NCBI GenBank assembly: GCA_963576725.1
Contig: OY755239.1
Coordinates: 54,440,140-54,504,139 of the forward strand
Direction of reading: 5' to 3'
Source of the DNA: Azorinus chamasolen
Lineage: Eukaryota > Mollusca > Bivalvia > Cardiida > Solecurtidae
Length of the DNA: 64,000 nucleotides
In this document: positions 8,915 to 17,656 of the stretch, piece by piece
Layout: each line of letters starts with the position of its first letter
How positions within the stretch are numbered: position 1 is the stretch's first letter
Program-made: the position numbers and the translations under genes
Notes under the pieces: model-generated
Seen by the model: the letters and a program-made list of their open reading frames with translations, nothing else
Database searches by the model: none
Told to the model about the DNA's origin: nothing

Positions 8915-9117
8915 TACAGTAAAATCCCTCTTAACCGGAATTCTAGCAGAGAAAAATTTAGATACTTTAAGGCAGGTGGCTGCTTAATAGAGGATGAAAG
9001 TCATGCAGAAAGCTCCTAGAGGAGTGCATGACTTTCACCCTGCATTAAGCAGTCACCTGTCTCCAAGACCTATATTTATACTAAATCAAACATCCTGTTT
9101 AGAGGTTTTTTACTGTA
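8915..9117 (+). mobile_element. MITE-D (nearly complete)
   Basis: TACAGTAAAATCCCTCTTAA left; arm GGCAGGTGGCTGCTTAATA; apex AGCTCCTAGAGGAG; right arm CTGCATTAAGCAGTCACCTG and terminal GGTTTTTTACTGTA. Confidence 0.85.
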
Positions 9118-9365
9118 CATGAATGGCTTTTAACTCTGTTACTAAACTTACCCTGTAGCTTACTCCAAGACCTGCATTAAGCAGTCACCTGTCTCCAAGA
9201 CCTATATTTATACTAAATCAAACATCCTGTTTAGAGGTTTTTTACTGTACATGAATGGCTTTTAACTCTGTTACTAAACTTACCCTGTAGCTTACTCCAA
9301 GACCTGCATTAAGCAGTCACCAGTGTCTCCAAGACCTGCATTCAGCAGTCACCTGTCTCCAAGAC
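9040..9365 (+). repeat. Exact tandem duplication, 132-bp period
   Basis: The right half of the MITE-D plus 50 bp of flank (ending CTTACTCCAAGAC) is repeated with a 132-bp period starting near 9040 and 9172, followed by partial units from 9304. The two full units appear identical. Confidence 0.9.
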
Positions 9366-9630
9366 CTTCATTCCATAAATACGCTTTTCTACACCTTTGC
9401 AAACAGAGTAGACACAGATCAGACGACTCCAATAGGAGCCGTCTGATCAGGGTCTGATCTGTTTGTTTATAGTATAATATAGAATTGATTTTACACTTTA
9501 CACTTTATTAGAATGTGAGTGAGTTGGTTTTTACGTCCGACCAACAGTATTTCAGTTATTAGAAATTAATCTACTTAATATTCTTGATGTCATCATTTCA
9601 TTCATGAATATTCATGGAGTAAAGGGTTAA
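9362..9630 (+). mobile_element. MITE-A with retroposed insertion
   Basis: CATTCCATAAATACGCTTTT left; core GAGTAGACACAGATCAGACG, apex ACTCCAATAGGAGC; right ATGAATATTCATGGAGTA and AAGGGTTAA. Split at 9505-9564 by a small insertion with target duplication. Confidence 0.85.
9505..9564 (+). mobile_element. Short SINE-like insertion with 9-bp TSD
   Basis: TTATTAGAA at 9505-9513 and again at 9556-9564 flank TGTGAGTGAGTTGGTTTTTA and a 20-bp tail. The GTGAGTTNGGTTTTACG motif recurs at 15540. Confidence 0.6.
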
Positions 9631-9961
9631 AATAGCATATCGTCGATGTTCTTTGAAAATGTCATTGGTCAATTTGGCATGTTTTGAGAAAATATCACTA
9701 CAGCTACGCATTTGAAACTTTGTACAGAACATAAAAAAGTAATCTTACATTCAGCCATGTGTATTTGTGACATCGTTGATGACATCTTTGTATATTCGAT
9801 ACACAGTGTTTAAGAATTTTTAAAATATGTCATGAACAAAAGTTTTGACTATGTCATTTTATGTTATTCCTTATTAACTATAAAGGTGTTAAAGCCAGTT
9901 GAAACTAGGTATGGTAAATAGGACGACTAAAATGACAACACAATAGATAAAATTGAGTTGA
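9631..9961. other. No recognised feature
   Basis: AT-rich sequence without window repeats or convincing frames. Confidence 0.35.
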
Positions 9962-10180
9962 AATGGCATTTTATTTATCACATAATCTGCCTTGTGGTAG
10001 TGCCGTAACAGAGTGCCGTATTTTGCAGAACAATCATAGCGCTCATTTAAGCGTTAGCCAATCGTAGCGCTCCATGTGCGCTATCCGTTCTATTACTACC
10101 CTGCAATGGCCGAAACAGCCGTCAGCCTGTTTTATTTTCCATGGCGTTTTAAGGCTTATGTGATAAAAAGAATCTTACAT
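9962..10180. mobile_element. MITE-W (singleton with inverted ends)
   Basis: TTATTTATCACATAATCTGC at the left mirrors AAGGCTTATGTGATAAAAAG at the right. Inside, CAATCATAGCGCTC and CAATCGTAGCGCTC form a short tandem repeat. Superfamily not determined. Confidence 0.5.
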
Positions 10181-10373
10181 TCGTGTTCATTACAAATTGT
10201 TTTCATGAAACAATATGTATTGAACACTCATGTAAGATCCTCTATGTAACAATCATGAATGTATGACCTTTGTGAAGACAGTATGTCTACAAAAAATAAT
10301 ACAAAAAGCAAAAAAGAATTAGTTTGGTCAAAATGTTACACATTATTTTCAACACTGTTCATATTAACCCTTT
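10181..10373. other. No recognised feature
   Basis: AT-rich stretch between MITE-W and MITE-G; a 73-codon frame here runs into MITE-G and is not credible as a gene. Confidence 0.3.
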
Positions 10374-10544
10374 CCCCGTTCTATGTTTATTCCAAATTTC
10401 AATACCTACTAAATATTCATGGACAAAATAGTTATAATGAAATATGGAAGGTGGAACATTGTAAACATTTTAGAAAGTAAAGGAACGGATCTATCAAATC
10501 CCATTAACAAACAGAGCAGGCCCTAGTATGAGGGAAAGGGTTAA
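10374..10544 (+). mobile_element. MITE-G with core deletion
   Basis: TTAACCCTTTCCCCGTTCT, TACTAAATATTCATGGAC, core reduced to CAGAGCAGGCCC, then GTATGAGGGAAAGGGTTAA. Both hairpin arms beyond the first 12 bp are gone. Confidence 0.85.
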
Positions 10545-10676
10545 ACTTTTACTCCATAAATACACCTTTCTACTGACCTTTGCAAACACTAGAACAGATC
10601 CTATAGGAGCCATCTGATCTTCATCTACTCTGTTTACAAATGCATGAAAATTCATTTATATAAAGAAAAGGGTTAA
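10541..10676. mobile_element. A/G chimeric MITE
   Basis: Left end TTACTCCATAAATACACC is MITE-A; right end ATGCATGAAAATTCATTTAT and AAAGAAAAGGGTTAA is MITE-G. The switch lies in the shared core (apex CTATAGGAGC). It shares one TTAA with the previous MITE-G. Confidence 0.7.
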
Positions 10677-10689
10677 AATATAGCAACAA

Positions 10690-11149
10690 GCTTACCACAT
10701 GGCAGCCATGGTTTTTCACAGATATTACAATTACATTAGCACTCTTGGCAAAGGGTTATCATAGGATAGTCCCCACAAAATTGTCATCTATGGCCATAAT
10801 ATAATTTAGTCTCATCTGTGATGGCCATTCTTTATTTTACCAACAATGATGTCTTGAACCGAAGAAACATTCATGCAAAACATTACTGCACTCCAGCCAC
10901 TGATTTCCAAGAAAAAGATTTTTTAAAATTTTCTCCATTGCCATATAAGGAAAATAAGTCCCCATCCCTCCTGTCAACCATGTTTTTATTTTAACAAATA
11001 ACAATGGTTTGAACAATAGTGGTAAACATTTACCAAGCAATATTACTGCAAACTCATATTGAAATCTGTCCAGTGGTTTCATTGAATATTTTTTAACCTT
11101 TCACCACACTATATAAGGAAAATAAGCCTTGCTCAGGTGAGCTAAAAAA
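10690..11149 (+). mobile_element. Pearl-like element P2
   Basis: About two diverged core units (TATAAGGAAAATAAG twice, AACAATG three times) followed by the standard 3' end TTGCTCAGGTGAGCTAAAAA. No 5' hairpin is clear. Confidence 0.6.
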
Positions 11150-11516
11150 GTAATGAACAACCAAACAAAAGAATGGCTTATTTTATAATTCCCCAAGTAT
11201 ACCATATTCATGTAGATGAGTTACAATTGCAGCATACAAAAAGTTTGTAGACAGTATTTCCATATTTTATCTGCTACTTTACAAGTAATGCGTATATCGT
11301 GACAGGCTGTGGCATCTGAAATACAGTGTGTGATCTGATGAAGTTTTTCACTTACTCCCAATGTGTATAAGTTTTTCAGAAACTACGGACCAAGCACACT
11401 AACAGCATGGATCACTACCAGACTCCAAATTACTGTACTCCAAAATTTTACCAGATCCAAATTATTTGAAAATGCGAGTCAAGCCACGATTATCACGATA
11501 AGGGGGCGATAAAAGA
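11150..11516. other. No recognised feature
   Basis: GGACCAAGCACACTAACAGC resembles cores of other pearl-like repeats by eye but is single-copy here. A minus-strand acceptor near 11325 leads to a short open frame of low credibility. Confidence 0.3.
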
Positions 11517-11712
11517 TTAACCTTTAACCTGCTGAATAATTAAAACTGGCTCCTCCCCTTCTGAATATTAATTAAACAAAAATTGTATCAAAATTATTTC
11601 GATGACAAACAGTGCAGATCCAGATCAAAGGGCTCCTTCAGGAGCCCTTTGATCTGGGTCTACACTGTTTGCAAATGACAGTGCAATCATTTTCCCACAT
11701 TCTAAGGGCTAA
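11517..11712 (+). mobile_element. MITE-T (reference copy)
   Basis: TTAACCTTTAACCTGCTGAA left; TGGCTCCTCCCCTTCTGAAT; core GTGCAGATCCAGATCAAAGG, apex GCTCCTTCAGGAGC, then CCTTTGATCTGGGTCTACAC. Unlike A, E and F, its core has CCAGAT on both sides and is symmetric at that position. Confidence 0.8.
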
Positions 11713-11936
11713 CAAACATGATGACTGGAATATCTATTCAGGCCCGTCTCGACTTTTAGTATCAATACACTAAAGATTGGGCTATTTCTATTCAGGACAT
11801 GTTTGGAGGAAACATGGAAAGCATTTGTCTGATGGCTGTTATCATGGTAATGATCCACTGATATTGAGACATTAACATTTGGCGCACTAAGGAAATATTG
11901 CTTCTGCAAAAACTGATGTCTGCATTTACCCTTTAC

Positions 11937-12300
11937 CAGAGCAGTGTGTGTACTCAAGTACTAAAAGTGTTATTTCTCCACCTAATCAACCCATTCCCTC
12001 ATATTGACGCCTTTTGACGCCTCTGTAAAAATCACTTTCCGAAACCATTGTGATAAATAGAGCATTTTCTCCAGAGGAGCAAATGCTCTATTTATCACAA
12101 TGGCTTCAAAACTACACAATTATAAAATTCCCTTTTCTCTAGTAAATGCTCCTTTTTGGTAGATTTATTCAAAGAATTAAGTTGGGTCTTGAAATAGCCT
12201 ATGAGGGAATGGGTTAACCCTATGTTGTGACCACTCTTTAGAATCGTGTCTTTAACCCTATGTTGTGACCACTCTTTAGAATCGTCTCAAATCACAACAA
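11937..12300 (-). mobile_element. MITE-I split by MITE-B
   Basis: CAGAGCAGTGTGTGTACTCA and TTATTTCTCCACC lie left of a MITE-B; CCCTATGTTGTGACCACTCT with TTAGAATCGTCTC lies right, with a short tandem duplication of TAACCCTATGTTGTGACC. The other hairpin arm is lost. Confidence 0.7.
11986..12217 (+). mobile_element. MITE-B
   Basis: CAACCCATTCCCTCATATTG left, hairpin around TTCTCCAGAGGAGCAAAT, right GAGGGAATGGGTTAA. Inserted in MITE-I at the position of its CCAAACCCT motif. Confidence 0.9.
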
Positions 12301-12328
12301 TGAAAAAATATTATGAAAGTTCATCTCA

Positions 12329-12500
12329 TTAACCCTTTACCCCCAAGAATATTCATGCAAGAATTAATGACAGATATATAATATTTAAAAAGCAAACAGA
12401 GCAGACCCTGATCAGACAGCTCCTATTAGGAGGCATCTAATCTGGGTCTACTCTGTTTGCATATGCATTTAAAGGTGTAACTGTGGAGTAAAGGGTTTAA
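12329..12500 (-). mobile_element. MITE-A (shortened)
   Basis: TTAACCCTTTACCCCCAAGA, ATATTCATGCAAGAATTAAT, core CAGAGCAGACCCTGATCAGA to CTGGGTCTACTCTGTTTGC, right GTGGAGTAAAGGGTTTAA. The segment between ATTAATGACA and the core is deleted. Confidence 0.85.
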
Positions 12501-12552
12501 TATAGTCATTTCAATGCCATTTTGATAATTCTAAATTTATCTAATTGAGTAG

Positions 12553-12796
12553 TTAACCCTCAAATTACTCCATGAATATTCATGAAAGAAATAATGACAT
12601 CATGAATATTAATTAGATTAATTTTTAAAACGGCATATTAACACGTGATTTTTTTTACTGAAGCAGAAACTGTAGAATCATATCTATATTATACTATAAG
12701 CAAACAGAGCAGACCCTGATCAGACGGCTCCTATAGGATCTGGGTCTACTCTGTTTGCAAAGGCGTAGAAAGGCGTATTGATGGAGGATAGGTTTA
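12553..12796 (-). mobile_element. MITE-A
   Basis: TTAACCCTCAAATTACTCC, TGAATATTCATGAAAGAAAT, core AACAGAGCAGACCCTGATCA with the right arm shortened after CTCCTATAGG, right TATTGATGGAGGATAGGTTT. Confidence 0.85.
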
Positions 12797-12886
12797 ATGA
12801 TGCAGACCCTCTTTCAGATTTGTCCGACTCAATCTTGAGGGTATTCTATTTGTGATTCAAGTTGTTTAAAATAAGTTTCTAAAAGT

Positions 12887-13100
12887 TTCAACCCTTTCAA
12901 TGCTGTATATTCAAATGGACTATTCCAAATTTCAAACAGACCAAGTTTACCATGAAAATTCAGGGATATCTTTATAGAAAAGTGTAATATGACAAACCGT
13001 GCAGACCCTGATGACAGGACTCCTCTAGGAGCCATCTGATCTGGGTCTACACTGTTTGTAAATGACATTAGTGACTCATTTCCCACACTGACAGGGTTAA
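12887..13100 (+). mobile_element. MITE-F
   Basis: CAACCCTTTCAATGCTGTAT, GACTATTCCAAATTTCAAAC, core GTGCAGACCCTGATGACAGG, apex CTCCTCTAGGAG, right CACTGACAGGGTTAA. Confidence 0.85.
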
Positions 13101-13398
13101 AGAAGAGATTTTCGTTTTGATTAATTTAATATGCTGTTGTTGTTGCATCTTTATTAAATTGAACTGTGTTTCATTAAATTAGATTTTTATCAAATCTAGT
13201 TATTTCAACTGAATTACATTCGAGGGTCACATTCAACTTTAAATTAAGCTTTCAATTAACTTTCAATTCCTTGTCATATACTTTTTTAAAATCGAAATTT
13301 GAAATAAAAAAATGCCAAAATTTTAATTTACATAATATTTGGGAGTTCTTGTCAGTGTCTGTACTACACAAAATTAAACATTCCCTGTTGAATGTTTA
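13101..13398. other. No recognised feature
   Basis: AT-rich with repeated ATTAAATT motifs, no element or frame. Confidence 0.35.
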
Positions 13399-13551
13399 CA
13401 GGAGTCCAGATGAGATGCATAAATCAAAACATTTCAAAAATAACTTTTCTTATTTCTCAATCAAACCCTATCTTGTGACCACTCTTTAGAATTATCTCGA
13501 TGAGACGATTCTAAAGAGTGGTCACAATATAGAATTTGGTGAAGATTTTAG
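13399..13551 (+). mobile_element. MITE-I (left two thirds)
   Basis: CAGGAGTCCAGATGAGATGC left end; palindrome GACCACTCTTTAGAATTATC to ACGATTCTAAAGAGTGGTCA. The right inverted end is missing, replaced by a pogo-type miniature. Confidence 0.75.
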
Positions 13552-13622
13552 TACAGTAAAACCCCTCTAATGCGACCACTTAATGAATAAACATGGGTGT
13601 TGTTAGAGGGGTTTAACATGTA
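13552..13622 (+). mobile_element. 71-bp pogo-type miniature
   Basis: TACAGTAAAACCCCTCTAAT and GTTAGAGGGGTTTAACATGT are inverted copies separated by 20 bp. Only the termini of a pogo-type element survive. Confidence 0.65.
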
Positions 13623-13629
13623 TATGAGT

Positions 13630-13858
13630 ATTGCACCGATGTTTATCGCTTCAAGAATATTCATCAACATAAACTTTATAACATAATATTTTCAATGTAT
13701 TTTTTCGCTTTGATAAAAACCATAAAGTCATATCTGTATCATTCCAGAAGCAAATAGAGCAGACCCTGATCAGATAATTCCAATTTTTAGAGCCATCTGA
13801 TCTAGGTCTACTCTGTTTTCAAAGGCATGGAATGGCTTTATACGAGGGAAAGAGTTAA
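13630..13858 (-). mobile_element. MITE-A with MITE-G-like right end
   Basis: TTCAAGAATATTCATCAAC left; core AATAGAGCAGACCCTGATCA to TCTAGGTCTACTCTGTTTTC; right TTTATACGAGGGAAAGAG and TTAA. First of three elements joined by single TTAAs. Confidence 0.75.
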
Positions 13859-14261
13859 CTCTTTATTCCTAGATACACCTTTTAATCTACTCTGTTTTGT
13901 TAATGAAACATCATAGATCTGATCCTGTAGCTTGTACTATGGTAAAACATTCCCTTGTTCATGGTGACATTATTAAAATACAGCTACAGTAAAATCTCTC
14001 TATAATGACCACTAAATTGTGTTAATTAGCTTGTTTTTAGGGCAGGTGGCTGCTTAAAGCAAGGTGAAAGTAAAACAGAATGCTCCTATTGGAGCGTTCT
14101 GTTTTACTTTCACCTTGCTTTAAGCAGCCACCTGCCTTTAATGCAAAATACTTGATGTAATTTAGTGTCCGTTATAGAGAGGTTTTACTGTACTTATTAT
14201 TCATATTTTCATTATACATACATTATGTCTTGCATGAATATGCATGGAGTAAAGGAGTTAA
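13855..14261 (+). mobile_element. MITE-A split by MITE-C
   Basis: TTAACTCTTTATTCCTAGAT left, ATCTACTCTGTTTTG core remnant, insertion at 13985, then ATTATTCATATTTTC and GCATGAATATGCATGGAG to TTAA. Most of the core hairpin is deleted. Confidence 0.75.
13985..14192 (+). mobile_element. MITE-C (complete)
   Basis: TACAGTAAAATCTCTCTATA left; arms GGCAGGTGGCTGCTTAAAGC and GCTTTAAGCAGCCACCTGCC near-perfect; apex GCTCCTATTGGAGC; right GAGAGGTTTTACTGTA. Confidence 0.92.
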
Positions 14262-14499
14262 CTCTTTCCTTCATGTAAGCATGTTTTCACGCATTTGCAG
14301 AGTAGACCCAGATCAGACAGCTCCTATAGGAGCCAACTGATCAGGGTATGCTCTGTTTGCTTAAGATATAATATTGACATGATTCTGTCATGGCAAAAAA
14401 TTCCTGTGTCCATGTGCTATTATAACAAAAAAATAAATCTAATTAATTTTCATGATGTGATTTTTTACTTACATGAATATTCATGGAGTAAAGGGTTAA
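14258..14499 (+). mobile_element. MITE-A with MITE-G-like left end
   Basis: TTAACTCTTTCCTTCATGTA and GCATGTTTTCACGCATTTGC left; core GAGTAGACCCAGATCAGACA, apex GCTCCTATAGGAGC, ACTGATCAGGGTATGCTCTG; right TGAATATTCATGGAGTAAAG and TTAA. Confidence 0.9.
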
Positions 14500-14514
14500 A
14501 CAATAAATAGGTCT

Positions 14515-14740
14515 TAATCAAACACCTTCTGGTGGGAGCTGATGGAGACAAACACACATATTCTCTTGATTTCCCAGACTTTTGTGAATCCCTTGTGGGT
14601 ATTTGCAGCTGAAAATTCTGAGCGCCTGAACATAAAATGTCTTCAAACTTTATTGCCAAGTTTACATAGTGCCTCCTGGAATTAGTTTTCACTTTCTAAA
14701 CTAGTGACCGATTTACAGTGAGAATTTCCATAGCCGCAAG
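14515..14740 (-). repeat. Dispersed repeat U, copy 2
   Basis: Diverged partner of 2820-3070, placed right after a TTAA-bordered MITE as copy 1 nearly is. The minus-strand frame reads LAIKFEDI, AQNF and SGKSRE against LAIKFDDI, AQNF and SEKSKR in copy 1, with conservative substitutions. Confidence 0.5.
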
Positions 14741-15110
14741 AGTACATACCAGACAATGGTAATGTATCAAGCAGATTTTCTGACCGGAAATGTCTGGTTT
14801 GCATTTATTTCCTGAGCTATTTGTAAGTCTGTGTTACCTCAATCAATTGATTATCACCAAAGAGGTGGTTTTCTTGCTCTGGATCAGAGCTATATATATA
14901 AGAGGCGCATTTAGAAAATCTGATTAAAATATTTTTTTTATGTTTCTCCGTTGAACTCTATCCAGTCTCCGAGCCTAAAGAGTTGCAGCAACATAGAATT
15001 TGATGTAGAAATAAGAGACTGATAGATCAGTATGCATCTGATCTACTGGACGAGGGGCGTTTGATAAACAGCGGCAACAGTGCATGTGGCTCTTCGTAAC
15101 CTCTCTCTCT
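14741..15110. promoter_or_regulatory. Single-copy segment with possible TATA box
   Basis: GCTATATATATAAGAGGCGC near 14890 is a TATA-like motif with a GC-rich downstream step. No frame or exon downstream is convincing, so a promoter is only a possibility. Confidence 0.15.
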
Positions 15111-15114
15111 TGTC

Positions 15115-15441
15115 GAGAAATGGCTATCTGTGACCTAAAGAAATGGCTATCTGTGACCTAAAGAAATGGCTATCTGTGACCTAAAGAAATGGCTATCTGT
15201 GACCTAAAGAAATGGCTATCTGTGACCTAAAGAAATGGCTATCTGTGACCTAAAGAAATGGCTATCTGTGACCTAAAGAAATGGCTATCTGTGACCTAAA
15301 GAAATGGCTATCTGTGACCTAAAGAAATGGCTATCTGTGACCTAAAGAAATGGCTATCTGTGACCTAAAGAAATGGCTATCTGTGACCTAAAGAAATGGC
15401 TATCTGTGACCTAAAGAAATGGCTATCTGTGACCTAAAGAG
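15115..15441 (+). repeat. Minisatellite, 23 bp x 14, identical units
   Basis: GAAATGGCTATCTGTGACCT plus AAA repeats 14 times with no visible substitution. The neighbouring sequence is unique on both sides. The lack of divergence implies recent expansion or strong homogenisation. Confidence 0.97.
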
Positions 15442-15523
15442 TGCTCTACTGTGGACTCAGGATTGTGCTTCATCAGGCAAACAAAGCACTCAAAACATGA
15501 AAATTGCGTCTGAGCAGCATCCA

Positions 15524-15641
15524 GATGCAAAAGCAGAGTGGGCGAGTGAGTTTGGTTTTACGGCACTGCGACACTGAATAGGTCATTTATAGCGCCGATG
15601 AATGGTGAGATGATATGATGATGTGGGATGCAAAAGCAGAG
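15524..15641 (+). mobile_element. SINE-like retroposed fragment with 15-bp TSD
   Basis: GATGCAAAAGCAGAG occurs at 15524-15538 and 15627-15641. Between them lie GCGAGTGAGTTTGGTTTTAC, GGCACTGCGACACTGA, and a purine-rich tail GATGATATGATGATGTGG. Target duplications of this length fit LINE-driven retroposition. Confidence 0.65.
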
Positions 15642-15663
15642 GTCCAGAAGACGCGTAAATTTA

Positions 15664-15852
15664 AACAATTTCAGGAATAGCTCCTTTAGTTCAGTCCACC
15701 AAACCCTACACTGTGACAAACCCTACACTGTGACCACTCTCTAGAATCATCCCTTTGAGACGATTCTAAAGAGTGGTCACACTCACTGTATAGGGTTAGG
15801 TGGAGAAATGACTGTTTTAGTATTTGAGTACCCACCTTTATCTGTAGCTCTG
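15664..15852 (+). mobile_element. MITE-I
   Basis: ACCAAACCCTACACTGTGAC (start repeated once), palindrome GACCACTCTCTAGAATCATC to GACGATTCTAAAGAGTGGTC, right end TTTATCTGTAGCTCTG. The left inverted end is degenerate. Confidence 0.8.
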
Positions 15853-15911
15853 TAAAGTTTGATAACGGTCTACACTATTTGCTATTCAATCATACTTACT
15901 CAAAGTTATCA

Positions 15912-15953
15912 AAATGGAAAAGGCATAGAAAGGGGTATTTATGGAGTAAAGGT
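15912..15953 (-). mobile_element. MITE-A right-end fragment
   Basis: AAAAGGCATAGAAAGGGGTA and TTTATGGAGTAAAGG only. Confidence 0.55.
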
Positions 15954-15958
15954 AATCT

Positions 15959-16077
15959 TTAACCCTTAACTACATAAATACCCCTTTCTATGCCTTTGCA
16001 AACAGATCCAGATCAGACGGCTCTAATCAGGGTCTGCTCTGTTTGCTCATGATATAATATGTTTTGATATTGCAGAC
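15959..16077 (+). mobile_element. MITE-A left half
   Basis: TTAACCCTTAACTACATAAA, core CAGATCCAGATCAGACGG to ATCAGGGTCTGCTCTGTTTG, then GATATAATATG. The right half is replaced by the next element at TTAA 16078. Confidence 0.7.
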
Positions 16078-16268
16078 TTAACCTTTTACTCCATGAATAT
16101 TCATGTAAGAAATAATGACATCATGAATATAAATTAGATTAATTTTTATAATAGCACATGGACACAGACTTGTTTTGCTTTTGCCACGGCAGAAACTGTA
16201 GAATCTTATCTATATTACATCATAAGCAAACAGAGCAGACCCTGATCAGAAGCTCCTATAGGAAAGGT
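16078..16268 (-). mobile_element. MITE-A half ending at the apex
   Basis: TTAACCTTTTACTCCATGAA, TTGCCACGGCAGAAACTGTA, core CAGAGCAGACCCTGATCAGA and then GCTCCTATAGGAAAGG, where it stops. Another break at the hairpin apex. Confidence 0.75.
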
Positions 16269-16359
16269 TTATATTGTATGTGGACCATGTCTACTTGAAT
16301 TTGGCATTTATCTCATTTATTTATTTATTTATCTATCCAGCTAATAAATGCTCATTTTG

Positions 16360-16660
16360 CACAGGTGGTTGCTTAACCCTTTCCTCCATAAATACGCCTT
16401 TCTACGCCTCTGTAATAACTACTTCTTGAAACCATTGTGATAAATAGAACATAAAATTTTGCTCCTATAGGAGCAAATGCTCTATTTATCACAATGGTTT
16501 CAAACTAGAAAATTCTAAAATTGTCCTTTTCTCTAGTAATTGCTCCTTTTGGGTAGATTCATTCAAAGAGGTTGGGTCTTAAAATAGCCTATGAGGGAAA
16601 GGGTTAATGACATAGAAGAGTTTTCTGCATTGCTTCCAGTCTGCATTAAGCACAGGTTAT
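16360..16660 (+). mobile_element. MITE-S split by MITE-B
   Basis: GCACAGGTGGTTGC then the MITE-B at the TTAA of the arm; resumes TGACATAGAAGAGTTTTCTG and CATTGCTTCCAGTCTGCATT AAGC. Hairpin partly preserved. Confidence 0.65.
16373..16607 (+). mobile_element. MITE-B
   Basis: TTAACCCTTTCCTCCATAAA left, GAAACCATTGTGATAAATAG arm, apex GCTCCTATAGGAGC, right GAGGGAAAGGGTTAA. Sits in the GCTTAA of a pogo-type arm. Confidence 0.95.
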
Positions 16661-16669
16661 CCAAATTTG

Positions 16670-16765
16670 ATGCCAGTGTGCAAAGATTTTAATGAATGTG
16701 ACAGGATTTTCGAGTTCAAGTGTGATTGTATTTATCATTTCAATGGAGACAATAACTCCAGATAA
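16670..16765 (+). other. Short cysteine-rich open segment (EGF-like resemblance)
   Basis: Frame from 16670 reads MPVCKDFNECDR, then FEFKCDCIYHFNG, stopping at 16763-16765. D-x-N-E-C and F-K-C-x-C spacing resembles the end of a calcium-binding EGF-like domain, but it has too few cysteines for a full domain and no convincing splice acceptor. Coincidence is possible. Confidence 0.15.
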
Positions 16766-16845
16766 CCGATCATGATTGAAGATAATCAGTCTTTTAGTTC
16801 AATTACATCTATAATGGATCTTGCATGCCTTCCTTTGACTAACAC

Positions 16846-16900
16846 TTTGAACACTGAATTTTCAAAGTGGAATGATCCATCATTATTTAATTTCTATATT
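16846..16900 (+). mobile_element. MITE-R fragment
   Basis: TTTGAACACTGAATTTTCAA and AGTGGAATGATCCATCATT match the MITE-R left end; the rest is missing. Confidence 0.5.
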
Positions 16901-16904
16901 ATTT

Positions 16905-17337
16905 CTGACATGAAAAGGCTTTGTAGCGTTAGCTTTGGTTTAGTATGTGTAAGAAAGTCCTTAAAATATAGCCATGTGTAAGGCGTGTGCACAAATATAC
17001 AAATATTAGGCTCAAGGTGAAATCACTTGACCATAATATGAATGAACTTATTCTGCCAGAGGATACTCAATGAATAAAGAAGGGCGCGTCGGATGACCTT
17101 ATGCAAGCGATTAGGTAATCACACCTATAACTTTGAAAGCAACTCCGAGTAGTCAGTTTGATAAGCATAGCGGGAAACGGCTGAAATGTCAGCTGCAACT
17201 GAATCACTCACCAGAAAGAGTATCAGATCTAATCCTTTCCCTTCTAGACCCGCAATTTTATGCCAAATATCAGAAATTTGATTTTCAAAACATTGTTCCC
17301 ATGCAAAGAATACTGCAACGTCTGCAGCATCTGCAAC
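16905..17337. other. Single-copy stretch with two overlapping frames
   Basis: Both strands are open for about 80 codons at 17125-17375, and both frames run into MITE-R at one end. A CTGCAACGT/CTGCAGCAT mini-repeat at 17310-17345 keeps them open. Neither is convincing as a gene. Confidence 0.3.
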
Positions 17338-17520
17338 GTCTGCAACGCTTTGATTCAAAGTGGAATGGTCCATAACTGTTTAGCAATACAGTTAGTATGA
17401 AAGGGTAAAAATTGCATGGGATGTTTGAATGACAAACAGTGTAGATCTAAGAGCCTTCTGATCTGGGTCTATATTGTATGCAAATACCAGCTCACTCATT
17501 TCCTGCAGTCAAAGGTTTAA
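17338..17520 (+). mobile_element. MITE-R, uninterrupted
   Basis: CGCTTTGATTCAAAGTGGAA left, CCATAACTGTTTAGCAATAC where TTAA is lost, core AACAGTGTAGATCTAAGAGC to TGATCTGGGTCTATATTGT, right GTCAAAGGTTTAA. Confidence 0.7.
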
Positions 17521-17656
17521 CACTTTCACTGAGGGGATGGAGTCACTAATGTCCTTTACAAACAGTGCAGACCTGAAGATGAGATAATGGCTCCCATAGA
17601 AACCCTCTCATCTGGGTCTACACTGTTTGTCATGTTACATAGTTATAGTTTCTTAA
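17517..17656 (-). mobile_element. MITE-F half
   Basis: GGAGTCACTAATGTCCTTTA, core AACAGTGCAGACCTGAAGAT to CTCATCTGGGTCTACACTG, ending at the TTAA of the next MITE-B. Confidence 0.6.

Noticed and set aside
11290..11335. Minus-strand segment with acceptor CACTGTATTTCAG
   Set aside because: The putative intron upstream would be only about 40 bp, and the flanking words resemble pearl-like repeat sequence.
15115..15441. CRISPR-like appearance of a regular short repeat
   Set aside because: Units are contiguous without variable spacers and the sequence is eukaryotic; it is a minisatellite.
17125..17375. Overlapping 80-codon frames on both strands
   Set aside because: Both are open because of a CTGCAACGT mini-repeat and end or begin in MITE-R; no evidence favours either.
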